Source: Kitasatospora atroaurantiaca
GTDB taxonomy: Bacteria > Actinomycetota > Actinomycetes > Streptomycetales > Streptomycetaceae
DNA length: 64,000 nt
Direction: 5' to 3'
Assembly (NCBI RefSeq): GCF_007828955.1
Contig: NZ_VIVR01000001.1
Coordinates: 7,378,001 to 7,442,000, forward strand
Positions 1 to 7,939 of this stretch are shown piece after piece; the stretch's first letter is position 1; each line of letters begins with the position of its first letter. The notes beneath the pieces are model-generated. The model made no database searches. It saw nothing but the letters and a program-made list of their open reading frames with translations, and had not been told where the DNA came from. The position numbers and the translations under genes were made by a program.

Positions 1-6
1 TTGCCG

Positions 7-546
7 TTACTCGCCGTACAGGCTGCGGCAGATCCTCGCCTGGTCCGATCCGGGCGGCCACTCCCCGAGGCGTTCGGCCTCGGCGCACACCTTCAGGGAG
101 GAGATCACGTCGGGCGAGGCACCCGGCTGCTGCTGCGGAGCGGCGGCAGGCGGCGTACGGTGCGACTTCGCCGGCCGCGGCCGACTGCTCTCGCGTGGCA
201 TCGGCGCCGGGCTCCCCGGCGCGTCCGGCTCGGCGGAGGCCGAGGCGCTCGGCGAGGGCGACGGTGACGGTGACGGGGACAACGACGGCTCCGGGCTCGC
301 GGAGGTAGGGCTCTCGGCCGGTGCGGGCTCGACGACCAGTGCGCCCGTGGGCTCGGTGGACGCGTCGCAGGTGGCCAGCAGCCCGCCCAGCAACAGCGCC
401 CCGCCCAGAATCGTCGCCGCGACGGCCCCCCGGCGGGTCCGGCGGCGCGGTGGGGGCGGCGGTGCCACCGGCGGCTCCCAGGGCGGGGGCGGGGGCGGCT
501 GCTGCTCCCACCCGTACTGCCACGGGGCCTGCCACTGCTCGTCCAC
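7..546 (-). CDS. Proline-rich single-pass membrane protein, hypothetical
   Basis: A 179-residue protein of unknown function. The first ~37 residues are rich in proline, glutamine and tryptophan and look cytoplasmic. An Arg-rich stop (RRRTRRG) leads into one hydrophobic segment at about residues 40-60, ending at a Cys. A long Ser/Pro/Ala/Glu linker follows, then a short C-terminal part with two Cys (KVCAEAERL and ARICRSLYGE). The layout suggests a membrane-anchored protein with an exposed, possibly disulphide-bonded tail. The start is GTG with a GGAGG ribosome site six bases upstream, which fixes it. No family is recognised. Confidence 0.75.
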   Translation of the reverse strand: MDEQWQAPWQYGWEQQPPPPPPWEPPVAPPPPPRRRTRRGAVAATILGGALLLGGLLATCDASTEPTGALVVEPAPAESPTSASPEPSLSPSPSPSPSPSASASAEPDAPGSPAPMPRESSRPRPAKSHRTPPAAAPQQQPGASPDVISSLKVCAEAERLGEWPPGSDQARICRSLYGE

Positions 547-682
547 GTTCGTCCTCCCGCACGCTCCGGGCCCGCACAGGCGGGCGGGCCGCCGTGCTCA
601 ACGAGCCACGACGGCACCGCGGAACGCCTCCGCATGGCCGTCGTGGCGTGCGTGGAGCCGGTGACCGACACATGCTGAGGGC

Positions 683-925
683 ATGGACACCAACACGGAC
701 AGCAACGCCGCCGAGAAGCCCCTGGTCGAGGTCGCCGAGTTCCGCACCGACAGCCGCTACCGTCTGGTGCACTTCAAGGGCGCGGGCTGGGAGCCGCTCG
801 CCCCCGAGGAGTTCGAGCCCCGGATCAAGCAGCTCTTCCCCGACCTCGACCCGCACGACCCCGTCCGGGTGCATTGGGCCGACCGCCCCTGGGAGTGGCC
901 CGCCTGGCATCCCGGCGAGGCCTGA
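683..925 (+). CDS. Small hypothetical protein (80 aa)
   Basis: An acidic, tryptophan-rich 80-residue protein without signal peptide or membrane segment. The C-terminal part (VHWADRPWEWPAWHPGEA) has four Trp. Codon use matches neighbouring genes, with G or C in nearly every third position. It is divergent from the proline-rich membrane protein. The ribosome site is weak (GAGGGC directly before ATG). I do not recognise a family and infer no function. Confidence 0.6.
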   Translation: MDTNTDSNAAEKPLVEVAEFRTDSRYRLVHFKGAGWEPLAPEEFEPRIKQLFPDLDPHDPVRVHWADRPWEWPAWHPGEA

Positions 926-940
926 CGGGCCGTCGGGTGT

Positions 941-1017
941 CGGCCAGTGACCCGTCAGACCGTCGTCAGGACCTCAGATCGGCCAGTGACCCGTCAGACC
1001 GTCGTCAGGACCTCAGA
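941..1017. repeat. Two tandem copies of a 38-bp sequence (period 39)
   Basis: The bases at 941-978 recur at 980-1017 without a mismatch, separated by one base (t at 979). The unit starts CGGCCAGTGACCCGTCAGAC. The second copy covers the last codon and stop of the nitronate monooxygenase gene, so the duplication seems to have copied the gene's 3' end outward. This is seen directly; its cause (replication slippage) is inferred. Confidence 0.95.
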
Positions 1018-2104
1018 GCCGCCGCCCGAGCAGCAGCCCGGCCTCGGTCAGTACCGTGTCCAGGTACACGTGGGCCGGTCCGCCGAGGGCGAGCGGAGCG
1101 GCCTGCCCGGACCACAGATTGAGGTGGTCCGCCCGTCCCTGGGCGGCCGCGGCCGCTCGGGTCGGTTGCATCAGGGCGTTCTGGACGGGGTACGGCGGCA
1201 CCTGGTCCTCGAACTCCGCGTACTCGCGAACGAAGCGGTTCGGAATACCTCGGGCATGCCGCCCGGAGAACAGCCTGGTCAGGACGGTGGTCCGGGCCTC
1301 CGGCCCCAGCAGGGCCTGCCTGTGGGGCTCGGTGGCGCCGGACTCCTCGGTGGCCAGGAAGGCCGTGCCGATCTGCACGGCCTCCGCCCCGAGCAGCAGG
1401 GCGGCCGCGATGCCGCGCCCGTCGGCGATCCCGCCCGCGGCGACGACCGGCACGGAGACCGCGTCGGCCACCTGCGGCACCAGGGCGAAGGTGCCGACCA
1501 GCGATTCGTGTACGGGCTTCAGGAAGGCACCCCGATGTCCGCCGGCGTCGCTGCCGGAGGCCACCACGACGTCGAATCCGGCGGCCTCCAGGGCCTCGGC
1601 CTCGGCGACCGTGGTCGCGGTCCCGATCAGGACGATCTCGCGTCGGCGGGCCTCGGTGAACACCCGGCGGGGCGGAATGCCCATCACGAAGCTGATCGCC
1701 GGGGGAGCGGCCTCGAGCAGCGCGTCGAGCTGATCGTCGAAGTCGGGCCGGTCGGTGAAGGCCGTGGGTTCGGGCAGCTCAAGGCCGAGCTCCTCGTACG
1801 CGGGCCGAAGCCGTTCCAGGTGGCCGGCCAACTCGTCCTGACCGGGGCGGAGTTCGGCCTCGCCGGGCAGCGGCACCCAGAGGTTCACGGCGAAAGACCG
1901 GCCGGTGGCGGCGCGGAGCTCCTTGACCAGCCCCGGAATGGCCTCGGCGGCGAGGTGGTGTGCGCCGTACGAGCCGAGCCCGCCGGCCTCCGAGACGGCG
2001 GCGGCAAGGGCCACGGAGGAGAGGCCGCCGCCGAACGGCCCCTGCACGACGGGGTGGTCGAGGCCCAGCAGTGCGCTTAACCGGCCTGCGGAACGTGTGC
2101 TCAT
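1013..2104 (-). CDS. Nitronate monooxygenase family (2-nitropropane dioxygenase-like)
   Basis: A 363-residue FMN-dependent TIM-barrel protein that probably oxidises alkyl nitronates. The family pattern is visible from the N terminus: LLGLDHPVVQGPFGGG with the phosphate-side glycines, then GGLGSYGAHHL, an internal GSDAGGHRG (FMN and catalytic His region) and PVVAAGGIADGRG with LLGAEAVQIGTAFLA, the FMN-phosphate loop typical of the family. Length is normal. GGGAG lies about nine bases before the ATG. It is divergent from a TetR regulator, and an inverted repeat between them suggests it is the regulator's target. The 3' end lies in a tandem duplication. The substrate cannot be told from the sequence. 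Confidence 0.88.
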   Translation of the reverse strand: MSTRSAGRLSALLGLDHPVVQGPFGGGLSSVALAAAVSEAGGLGSYGAHHLAAEAIPGLVKELRAATGRSFAVNLWVPLPGEAELRPGQDELAGHLERLRPAYEELGLELPEPTAFTDRPDFDDQLDALLEAAPPAISFVMGIPPRRVFTEARRREIVLIGTATTVAEAEALEAAGFDVVVASGSDAGGHRGAFLKPVHESLVGTFALVPQVADAVSVPVVAAGGIADGRGIAAALLLGAEAVQIGTAFLATEESGATEPHRQALLGPEARTTVLTRLFSGRHARGIPNRFVREYAEFEDQVPPYPVQNALMQPTRAAAAAQGRADHLNLWSGQAAPLALGGPAHVYLDTVLTEAGLLLGRRL

Positions 2105-2156
2105 CGCGATGCTCTCCCTGCTTCGACAACAGCTGGCCCGACCGACTCTAGACGAC

Positions 2157-2192
2157 CGGTCAACTAAAACGCCAGGATCGGATAGTTGACCG
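2157..2192. promoter_or_regulatory. Inverted repeat, probable TetR operator
   Basis: CGGTCAACTA at 2157-2166 is mirrored by TAGTTGACCG at 2183-2192, a perfect 10-bp inverted repeat with a 16-bp spacer. It lies in the 104-bp gap between the divergent nitronate monooxygenase and TetR genes. The right arm ends five bases before the TetR -10 element, so binding would block that promoter. Confidence 0.7.
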
Positions 2193-2196
2193 CTCG

Positions 2197-2202
2197 TATA
2201 CT
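2197..2202 (+). promoter_or_regulatory. -10 element TATACT for the TetR gene; likely leaderless transcript
   Basis: TATACT ends seven bases before the ATG at 2209, which would put the transcription start at or next to the start codon. No Shine-Dalgarno sequence precedes the ATG, consistent with a leaderless mRNA, common in actinomycetes. No convincing -35 is visible at 16-18 bp. Confidence 0.5.
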
Positions 2203-2208
2203 CTGCGC

Positions 2209-2805
2209 ATGGGACGCACCAGCACCGCCCGCGAACGACTTCTCGAGGCCACCTGCGAGCTCCTGGGGACCCGGGGCTACTCGGCCGTCGGCGTGGCCGA
2301 GATCTGCGCCCGGGCCGATGTCCGCAAGGGCAGCTTCTACCACTTCTTCGACTCCAAACAGGCGCTCACCCTGGCGGCCGTCGACTCGCACTGGACTACC
2401 CAGCGCACGCACTGGAACCACGTCCTCTCAGCCGCCGACACGCCGCCGCTCGCCCGGCTGCGCCGACTCCTGGACGACCAGGCCGAGGCGCAGCGCCGGG
2501 CCAAGCGGGAGACCGACGCCGTGCACGGCTGTCTGTTCGGCAACCTGGCACTTGAGCTGAGCAATCAGGAGTGGGTCGTCCAGTCGCGCCTGGCGGAGAT
2601 CTTCGATGAGCAGATCGCCATGGTGCAGCTGGTGCTCGCCGAGGCGGCCGCCGAGGGCGCCGTCGCGGCGGACCGGGCCGGGCGGGTCACGGCGCGGGCG
2701 GTGCTCGCCCAACTGGAGGGCATCGTCATGCTCGCCAAACTCGGCAACAACCCCGCCGTGCTGGACGACCTCTGGGCCACCGTGCGCCTGCTGATCGGCT
2801 GCTGA
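2209..2805 (+). CDS. TetR/AcrR family transcriptional regulator
   Basis: A 198-residue DNA-binding repressor. The N-terminal helix-turn-helix is clear: ARERLLEATCELLGTRGY, then VAEICARADVRKGSFYHFF (recognition helix), followed by SKQALTLAAVDSHW. The C-terminal part is helical and ligand-binding, with no fixed motif. It is transcribed away from a nitronate monooxygenase gene with an inverted repeat between, so it probably controls that gene and itself. The ligand is unknown. A GC-rich 72-bp gap separates it from the ATP-grasp gene, so cotranscription with that gene is possible. Confidence 0.9.
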   Translation: MGRTSTARERLLEATCELLGTRGYSAVGVAEICARADVRKGSFYHFFDSKQALTLAAVDSHWTTQRTHWNHVLSAADTPPLARLRRLLDDQAEAQRRAKRETDAVHGCLFGNLALELSNQEWVVQSRLAEIFDEQIAMVQLVLAEAAAEGAVAADRAGRVTARAVLAQLEGIVMLAKLGNNPAVLDDLWATVRLLIGC

Positions 2806-2877
2806 CCGGCCTTCCGGTACCCAGCCGGACCGAGCGAAGAGGCCCCGGCCCGGCGACGGGGATCGTACGCTCGGACG

Positions 2878-4284
2878 ATGCGAGCAGCAGCACCGTGGCA
2901 GGAGGCCTGGACGGGTGGCCGGCGGGCCGTCCAGATCGGAAACGTGGCCGACTTCAACGCCCAGTTCCTGCCCGGTGTACGGACCATGCGCCGCACCGCT
3001 CTCCCGCAGCCCCCCGAGGCGCGGCGGCAGGGCCACCACTACTCCTGCCTGGCCGCCTTCTACACCCCGCACCCGGCCGTGCTGGTGCTGCCGCACCAGG
3101 TGGACTCATCCTGGATCACCACCCTGGAACGGGAGTTGGAGTGGGATCCGGTGGAGACGCACAGCGGCATCGCCACCCACTCGACCGTGGCCGAGGCGCT
3201 CGCGGCACGGCCCGCGCTGCGCGAGAGGATCGCCGGAGCCGGGCTGCCCGTCAAGGCCTGGGGCCGTACGGACGGGCCGGGCGAGATCCTGCGGGCCGTC
3301 CACCGCTTCGAGTCCAAGGCCGAGTCGCACGCGCTGTTCGAGCGCATCGGAGCCGGTCACCCCGGGGTCAGGATCCCCGCCCAGCAGCAGGCCGACTCGC
3401 CGCGCCGCCTCGCCCGGGTGCTCGCCGACCGGGCGGCCCGGGGCGAGACCACGGTGCTCAAGGCACACCACGGTGTCGGCGGCTTCGGCACGGCCGTCCT
3501 GACACCCGACGAGGTCGCGGCCGCGGGCGGAGCCGGGGCTCTGCTGCGGCAGCTGACGGCCGAACAGGTGATGCCCGCCGGGGCCGGTCTGCTGATCGAG
3601 GAGTACATCGACGGCCAGGGCCGGCTGCGCAATCTCACCTTTGACGCCGTCATCGCCGACGACGGCACCGTGCACCCCGTCGGAGTGGCGGTGATGCACG
3701 TCGAGGGGACCAGCTATCAGGGCGCCACCGTCGGCCCGGGCACCGTGCCGGACCCGCTCGCCGCCACCGCCGCCCGCTTCGGGTGCGAGGTCGGCCAGGC
3801 GCTGGCCGACGCGGGGTACCGGGGCTGGTACGACATCGACTTCGTGACCGATCGCGCGGGCAGGCTCGCCCCGACCGAGACCAACCTCCGTCTCACCGGC
3901 CCTGCCGTGGCGTTCATGCTGCAGGCCCGCCTCGACGCGGTGCGCGGCGGCCCCGGCCACCTCGTCCGCACCCTCGACCACCTGCCGCTGGGCGCCCGGC
4001 TGCCGCAGCAGACGCTGCTCGAGCACCTGCAACGGACGGCGGGGCGGTGCGCCGCGCTCGGCGTCACGCTTCTGCCGACCATCCCGACCGCGAGCTTCGA
4101 CCCGCGGCCGTCGGTGGGCATCGCGCTCTGCGCCCGCACGGCGGACGTCCCGGAATCCACCCGGGCGTTGACGGCCGCCGAGGCACTGACCGCGGCGGAG
4201 GCCCTGGTCCGGGCCGCCAATCTGGCGCTGGGCGACGCGTTCGACGGCCTCGGAGCACCGGCCGAGCCCGTCAGCCCTCCGTGA
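2878..4284 (+). CDS. ATP-grasp ligase, PGM1-like (preATP-grasp plus ATP-grasp)
   Basis: A 468-residue protein resembling ATP-grasp peptide ligases of the pheganomycin PGM1 type. An N-terminal preATP-grasp segment (VQIGNVADFN... AVLVLPHQVDSSW) is followed by the ATP-grasp core: TVLKAHHGVGGFGTAVL (nucleotide-binding Lys and glycine loop), GLLIEEYI (hinge), and YDIDFVTDRAGRLAPTETNLRLTGP (metal-binding Asp/Glu/Asn). A ~90-residue C-terminal part follows. The family joins a carboxylate, activated as acyl phosphate, to an amine, usually making amide bonds in peptide natural products. Its last 14 bases overlap the end of the convergent adenylation-enzyme gene. That two amino-acid-activating enzymes adjoin suggests, but does not prove, one pathway. 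The start has a weak ribosome site. Confidence 0.75.
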   Translation: MRAAAPWQEAWTGGRRAVQIGNVADFNAQFLPGVRTMRRTALPQPPEARRQGHHYSCLAAFYTPHPAVLVLPHQVDSSWITTLERELEWDPVETHSGIATHSTVAEALAARPALRERIAGAGLPVKAWGRTDGPGEILRAVHRFESKAESHALFERIGAGHPGVRIPAQQQADSPRRLARVLADRAARGETTVLKAHHGVGGFGTAVLTPDEVAAAGGAGALLRQLTAEQVMPAGAGLLIEEYIDGQGRLRNLTFDAVIADDGTVHPVGVAVMHVEGTSYQGATVGPGTVPDPLAATAARFGCEVGQALADAGYRGWYDIDFVTDRAGRLAPTETNLRLTGPAVAFMLQARLDAVRGGPGHLVRTLDHLPLGARLPQQTLLEHLQRTAGRCAALGVTLLPTIPTASFDPRPSVGIALCARTADVPESTRALTAAEALTAAEALVRAANLALGDAFDGLGAPAEPVSPP

Positions 4285-6373
4285 CCGCCGAGCGGGGCGG
4301 CTGCCAGGCCAGGAAGCGGACCACCACCACCGCCGCGATGATCAGCGTGACGTTGAAGCCGTAGACCAGCGCCACCTGCCGGGGCCAGTCGGCGTGTCGG
4401 CTGACGCGGTACCAGTTGTCCTGCGGCCACCAGGCCCCGAGCAGCCAGGCCACCGCGAGGAGCGTACGGCTCGTCAGACCGGTGGGGCGGGCGTGCCGGT
4501 CGAGGATCCGCCGCCCCAGGAACAGGAAGGCCATGCCCGCGCCGAAGCTCAGCCACTCGCAGATGTACAGCAGCCGGAGCAGTCCCGCCCATGGCGACGG
4601 CACCGCGGAGACCTCCGTGGAGCCGCGCCAGAACACCTCCGTGAGGGCCGAGGCGAGGACGCCGAAGGTGATCGTCAGCACTGCCCACAGCGTCCCCCGC
4701 GGAACCTCCGAGCCACCGGACCCGGCCCGGTAGCCGCCCGCCTCTGCGCCGCCGGGCCTGGCGGCCTTGCCCGAGAACGACTCGCCGTGGCCGCGCGGGG
4801 CGGGCAGCGGCAGACCGGGACGGTCCAGCTTGCCCGCGCGGGTGCGGGGGAGCGCCTGCAGGGGGACCACCGCCTCAGGCACCAGGCTCTCCGGCAGCTG
4901 CTCGGACAGGTACGAGCGCAGCGTCCAGGGATCGGCCGTCCCGCCTTCGGCCGCGACCGCATAGGCCACCAGCCGGGTCCGGCCCGGAGCTGTCTCGACC
5001 TTGGCGACCGCGCTCTCCTGGACGGACGGGTGACCGCGCAGGACCGCCTCGACCTCGGCCATCGCCGCGACCTCCTTGGCGTCAGGAGGACCGGCGGGGG
5101 AGGACCGGCCGATGTATTCGAGCAGCCCGTCCGGCCGCAGCCGCCCGATGTCCCCCGTGCGGTAGATCCGCCCGTCCTCGTCCACCTCGGTGGGCCGGAA
5201 GCGCTCGGCGGTCAGCTCGGGGCGGTGCAGATACCCCCGGCCGAGACCGGGGCCGGCCAGACAGATCTCGCCCGGTTCACCCGTCGGCACCGGCCTGCCG
5301 GCCTGGTCGAGCAGGTGGACCCGAGTCCCGGGAAAGGGCTGCCCGATCAGCGAGATCCGCTCGGCGTGCTCGGGCGCGTCGGCCAGAGTGGTGGTGTCGA
5401 AGTACGTGCTGTCGACGGTCGCCTCCGCGACTCCGTACACGTTGATGTGGCGCACCCCGGGGCCGAGGTAGCGCTGCAGTCGCAACTGCTCGTCGAGGTA
5501 CCACTTCTCGGCGCCCACCGACAGCAGTCGGACGGTGCCCAACTCCAGCCCGCGCGGCTGGATATGGGCGAACAGCCGGCGCAGCGTGTGGACGTTGGTC
5601 TCCATCACCGTGATGCCCTCGCGGAGCACCAGATCGTGCAGCTCGGAGACCTCGGCCGTGTGGTCCAGGGTGAAGTTCCGCTCTGCCATCACCAGCGTGC
5701 CGCCGGTGCACAGGGCGCGGATCCAGTCGGCGGAGAAGACGTCGAATTCCAGCGTCGCCGTCTGCAGGAAGCGGTCGGCGGGGGAGAGCTGGTAGACGGA
5801 CTGCCAACCCCGGTACGCGTGCAGCAGATTGCGGTGCTCGATCAGCGCGCCCTTGGGCTTGCCCGTCGACCCCGAGGTGTAGAAGACGCAGGCGAGGTCG
5901 GTCGGTTGGACCTCGACGCCGAGCGGGCCCGGACCGGACGGCTGCGCGGCGATCGCCTCGGCGGCCGTGTCCAGACAGAGCACGGCGCGCCCGGTGGCGT
6001 CGGCCAGCCTGACCCGGTGGACCTCCTGGGTAATGACCACCAGCGGGTCGGCCTCCGAGAGAATATGACGGATGGTCATATCGGGACCGCTCGGCTCCAG
6101 CGGTACGTACGCGGCACCCGTCTTGAGGACCGCGAGCACGGCCGTCAGCAGCTCCGGGCCCCGTCCGAGGGCGACCGCCGCCAGCCCGCCCCGGCCCAGC
6201 CCGAGCTCGGCGAGATGGCGGGCCAATCGGCTGGCCCCGGCGTCGAGTTCGCCGTACGTGAGGCGGGCCTCGCCGCACACCACGGCCGGTGCCTCGGGCG
6301 CTCGGTGCGCCTGCTCCCCGAAGAGCTGATGGATGGCCTTCGCCTCGGCGATCGATTCGATCTCGCTGCTCAT
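4271..6373 (-). CDS. NRPS-like adenylation enzyme with C-terminal membrane domain, no carrier domain
   Basis: A 700-residue stand-alone adenylation protein. Core motifs: LTYGEL (A1), LKTGAAYVPLEP (A2), FYTSGSTGKPKGALIEH (A3), FDVFSADW (A4, with the Asp that binds the amino group), NVYGVAEATVDSTYF (A5), GEICLAGPGLGRGYL (A6), YRTGDIGRL (A7) and AGKLDRPGLP (A10). The A8 region is degenerate: GRSSPAGPPDAKEV replaces the usual GRxDxQVKIRGxR hinge. No phosphopantetheine-attachment motif is present. After residue ~530 come about four hydrophobic segments (near residues 545-565, 580-603, 625-640 and 660-685), so the enzyme is probably membrane bound. The start at 6373 is chosen for its GGGAGGGGA ribosome site; upstream in-frame codons do not resemble the family. 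It probably activates an amino acid; the acceptor is unknown. Confidence 0.8.
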   Translation of the reverse strand: MSSEIESIAEAKAIHQLFGEQAHRAPEAPAVVCGEARLTYGELDAGASRLARHLAELGLGRGGLAAVALGRGPELLTAVLAVLKTGAAYVPLEPSGPDMTIRHILSEADPLVVITQEVHRVRLADATGRAVLCLDTAAEAIAAQPSGPGPLGVEVQPTDLACVFYTSGSTGKPKGALIEHRNLLHAYRGWQSVYQLSPADRFLQTATLEFDVFSADWIRALCTGGTLVMAERNFTLDHTAEVSELHDLVLREGITVMETNVHTLRRLFAHIQPRGLELGTVRLLSVGAEKWYLDEQLRLQRYLGPGVRHINVYGVAEATVDSTYFDTTTLADAPEHAERISLIGQPFPGTRVHLLDQAGRPVPTGEPGEICLAGPGLGRGYLHRPELTAERFRPTEVDEDGRIYRTGDIGRLRPDGLLEYIGRSSPAGPPDAKEVAAMAEVEAVLRGHPSVQESAVAKVETAPGRTRLVAYAVAAEGGTADPWTLRSYLSEQLPESLVPEAVVPLQALPRTRAGKLDRPGLPLPAPRGHGESFSGKAARPGGAEAGGYRAGSGGSEVPRGTLWAVLTITFGVLASALTEVFWRGSTEVSAVPSPWAGLLRLLYICEWLSFGAGMAFLFLGRRILDRHARPTGLTSRTLLAVAWLLGAWWPQDNWYRVSRHADWPRQVALVYGFNVTLIIAAVVVVRFLAWQPPRSAVTEG

Positions 6374-6702
6374 CGGGCGTCCCCTCCCTCGCGGCGGCAC
6401 GGTCCAGATCATGCCCGCCCCCACTGACAGTGTGCCGGTCCGTCGCGGGGGTGATCCGGCTCGGGAGCAAGGTAGTTGCAGAGCTGTCACCGGTTCGGGA
6501 CCGAAGCATCGCCCATGCGGCCGCGCTCGCATCCGGCGCCGATCCTGGCGCTCCTCATGGTCGGTTCCGGCCGATTGTTGAAAAGGCGTCAAAAGTTAAC
6601 CGCAGGGGTCTACCCGCGTAAACCTCCAGCGCGGCATGCTGGTTGCCCGCTCGGGCCTCCTGCCCGGCGCCTGTCCGGTTGCCCCGCACCCTGGAGTTCC
6701 GC
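6374..6702. other. Intergenic region, no gene seen
   Basis: A 329-bp gap between the divergent adenylation gene and HNH nuclease gene. It must hold both promoters. An AT-richer patch (TTGTTGAAAAGG and CAAAAGTTAACC, about 6575-6600) is the most promoter-like part. No RNA structure or coding pattern is apparent. Confidence 0.5.
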
Positions 6703-7347
6703 ATGCCCGAGATACGTCTGTTCCGCCGTGCCGCCGCCGGTCTCGGCGCCACCCTGCTCGCCGCCGGCGCCCTGCTGACCAGCGCAGGCACCGCCCAGGC
6801 GGCCCTGCCGACCCCGGTCTCCACCGCCACCGCGAAGACCTACCTGGCCTCCCTCACCGTCGCGGCCGAGTCGCACACCTCCACCTACGACCGGACGCTG
6901 TTCCCCACCTGGATCACCATCTCCGGCACCTGCAACACCCGCGAGACGGTCATCAAGCGCGACGGCACCAACGTGGTCGTCAATTCCGCCTGCACGGCCA
7001 CCAGCGGCAGTTGGTACTCCCAGTACGACAGCGTGACCACGACCGACGCCTCCACCTTCGACATCGACCACCTCGTCCCGCTCGCCGAGGCCTGGCGCTC
7101 GGGCGCCTGGGCGTGGACGACCGACCAGCGCAAGGCCTTCGCCAACGACGTGACCCGGCCGCAGCTGATCGCGGTCTCCGCGAGCTCCAACCGTTCCAAG
7201 GGCGACCAGGACCCGGCCGACTGGCTGCCGCAGGCCTCGTACCAGTGCACCTACACGCGCGCCTGGGTGCAGGTGAAGTACTACTACGGCCTGAGCGTGG
7301 ACAGCACGGAGAAGGCCGCGCTCACCTCGCTGCTCAACGGCTGCTGA
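6703..7347 (+). CDS. Secreted HNH endonuclease family protein (GmrSD C-terminal/DUF1524-like)
   Basis: A 214-residue exported nuclease-like protein. A signal peptide occupies about residues 1-34 (RRAAAGLGATLLAAGALLT, cleavage after TAQAA). The HNH-type core is TFDIDHLVPLAEAWRSGAWAWT, with the metal-binding Asp-His pair, followed by QLIAVSASSNRSKGDQDPADWLP (Asn and Lys). Two Cys pairs (GTCNTRE/SACTAT and SYQCTY/LNGC) could form disulphides outside the cell. Secreted relatives are common in Streptomyces. The start at 6703 puts the signal peptide at the N terminus; an earlier in-frame ATG at 6643 would add 20 non-conserved residues. A strong hairpin follows the stop. Confidence 0.85.
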   Translation: MPEIRLFRRAAAGLGATLLAAGALLTSAGTAQAALPTPVSTATAKTYLASLTVAAESHTSTYDRTLFPTWITISGTCNTRETVIKRDGTNVVVNSACTATSGSWYSQYDSVTTTDASTFDIDHLVPLAEAWRSGAWAWTTDQRKAFANDVTRPQLIAVSASSNRSKGDQDPADWLPQASYQCTYTRAWVQVKYYYGLSVDSTEKAALTSLLNGC

Positions 7348-7375
7348 ACCCTGCTCGACGGCTGGTGAAACGATT

Positions 7376-7417
7376 CGGCCGCTCCCCGGGGAGGGTCAGT
7401 ACCCCGGGGAGCGGCCG
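7376..7417. terminator. Strong hairpin between convergent genes
   Basis: CGGCCGCTCCCCGGGG (7376-7391) pairs perfectly with CCCCGGGGAGCGGCCG (7402-7417) around a 10-base loop. It lies between the convergent HNH nuclease and glutathione peroxidase genes and can serve both. There is no T-tract, as usual in this group. Confidence 0.8.
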
Positions 7418-7450
7418 ATGCGCCTCAGGCGATCCGCCCGGCCTCGCGCG

Positions 7451-7939
7451 TCACGCGGGCAGCTGGGCCTCGATGGCCGCGATGACCTCGTCCGCCTCCG
7501 GCTCGATCTGCGGGCGGATCCGGGCCGCGACGGTGCCGTCCGGCGAGATCAGGAACTTCTCGAAGTTCCACGTCACATCGCCGGCCTCGCCCTCGGCGTC
7601 GGCCGCCTTGGTCAGCTCGGCGTAGAGCGGGTGCCGGTCGTCGCCGTTGACGTCGATCTTCTCGAAGAGCGGGAAGGAGACGCCGTAGGTGGTGGAGCAG
7701 AAGGTCTGGATCTCCTCGGCACTGCCCGGCTCCTGGCCCAGGAACTGGTTGCACGGGAAGCCGAGGACGCTGAAGCCACGGTCGGCGTAGCGCTGCTGCA
7801 GGCGCTCCAGGCCCGCGTACTGCGGGGTCAGCCCACATTTCGAGGCCACGTTGACCAGGAGCAGGGCCTTGCCCTTGTAGTCGGCGAGTGAGGCGGGCTC
7901 GCCGGACAGGGTGCGCAGCGGGATGTCGTACAGGCTCAC
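7451..7939 (-). CDS. Glutathione peroxidase family protein (thiol peroxidase)
   Basis: A 162-residue cytoplasmic peroxidase. The catalytic triad of the family is readable: Cys in NVASKCGLT, Gln in GFPCNQFLGQEPG, and Trp in TWNFEKFLISPDG. The peroxidatic residue is Cys, not selenocysteine, and a second Cys in FPCNQF fits thioredoxin-dependent (resolving-Cys) action, since actinomycetes lack glutathione. The start is GTG with AAGGGA seven bases before it; the longer frame to 7990 adds residues unlike the family. Length is normal. Confidence 0.92.
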   Translation of the reverse strand: MSLYDIPLRTLSGEPASLADYKGKALLLVNVASKCGLTPQYAGLERLQQRYADRGFSVLGFPCNQFLGQEPGSAEEIQTFCSTTYGVSFPLFEKIDVNGDDRHPLYAELTKAADAEGEAGDVTWNFEKFLISPDGTVAARIRPQIEPEADEVIAAIEAQLPA

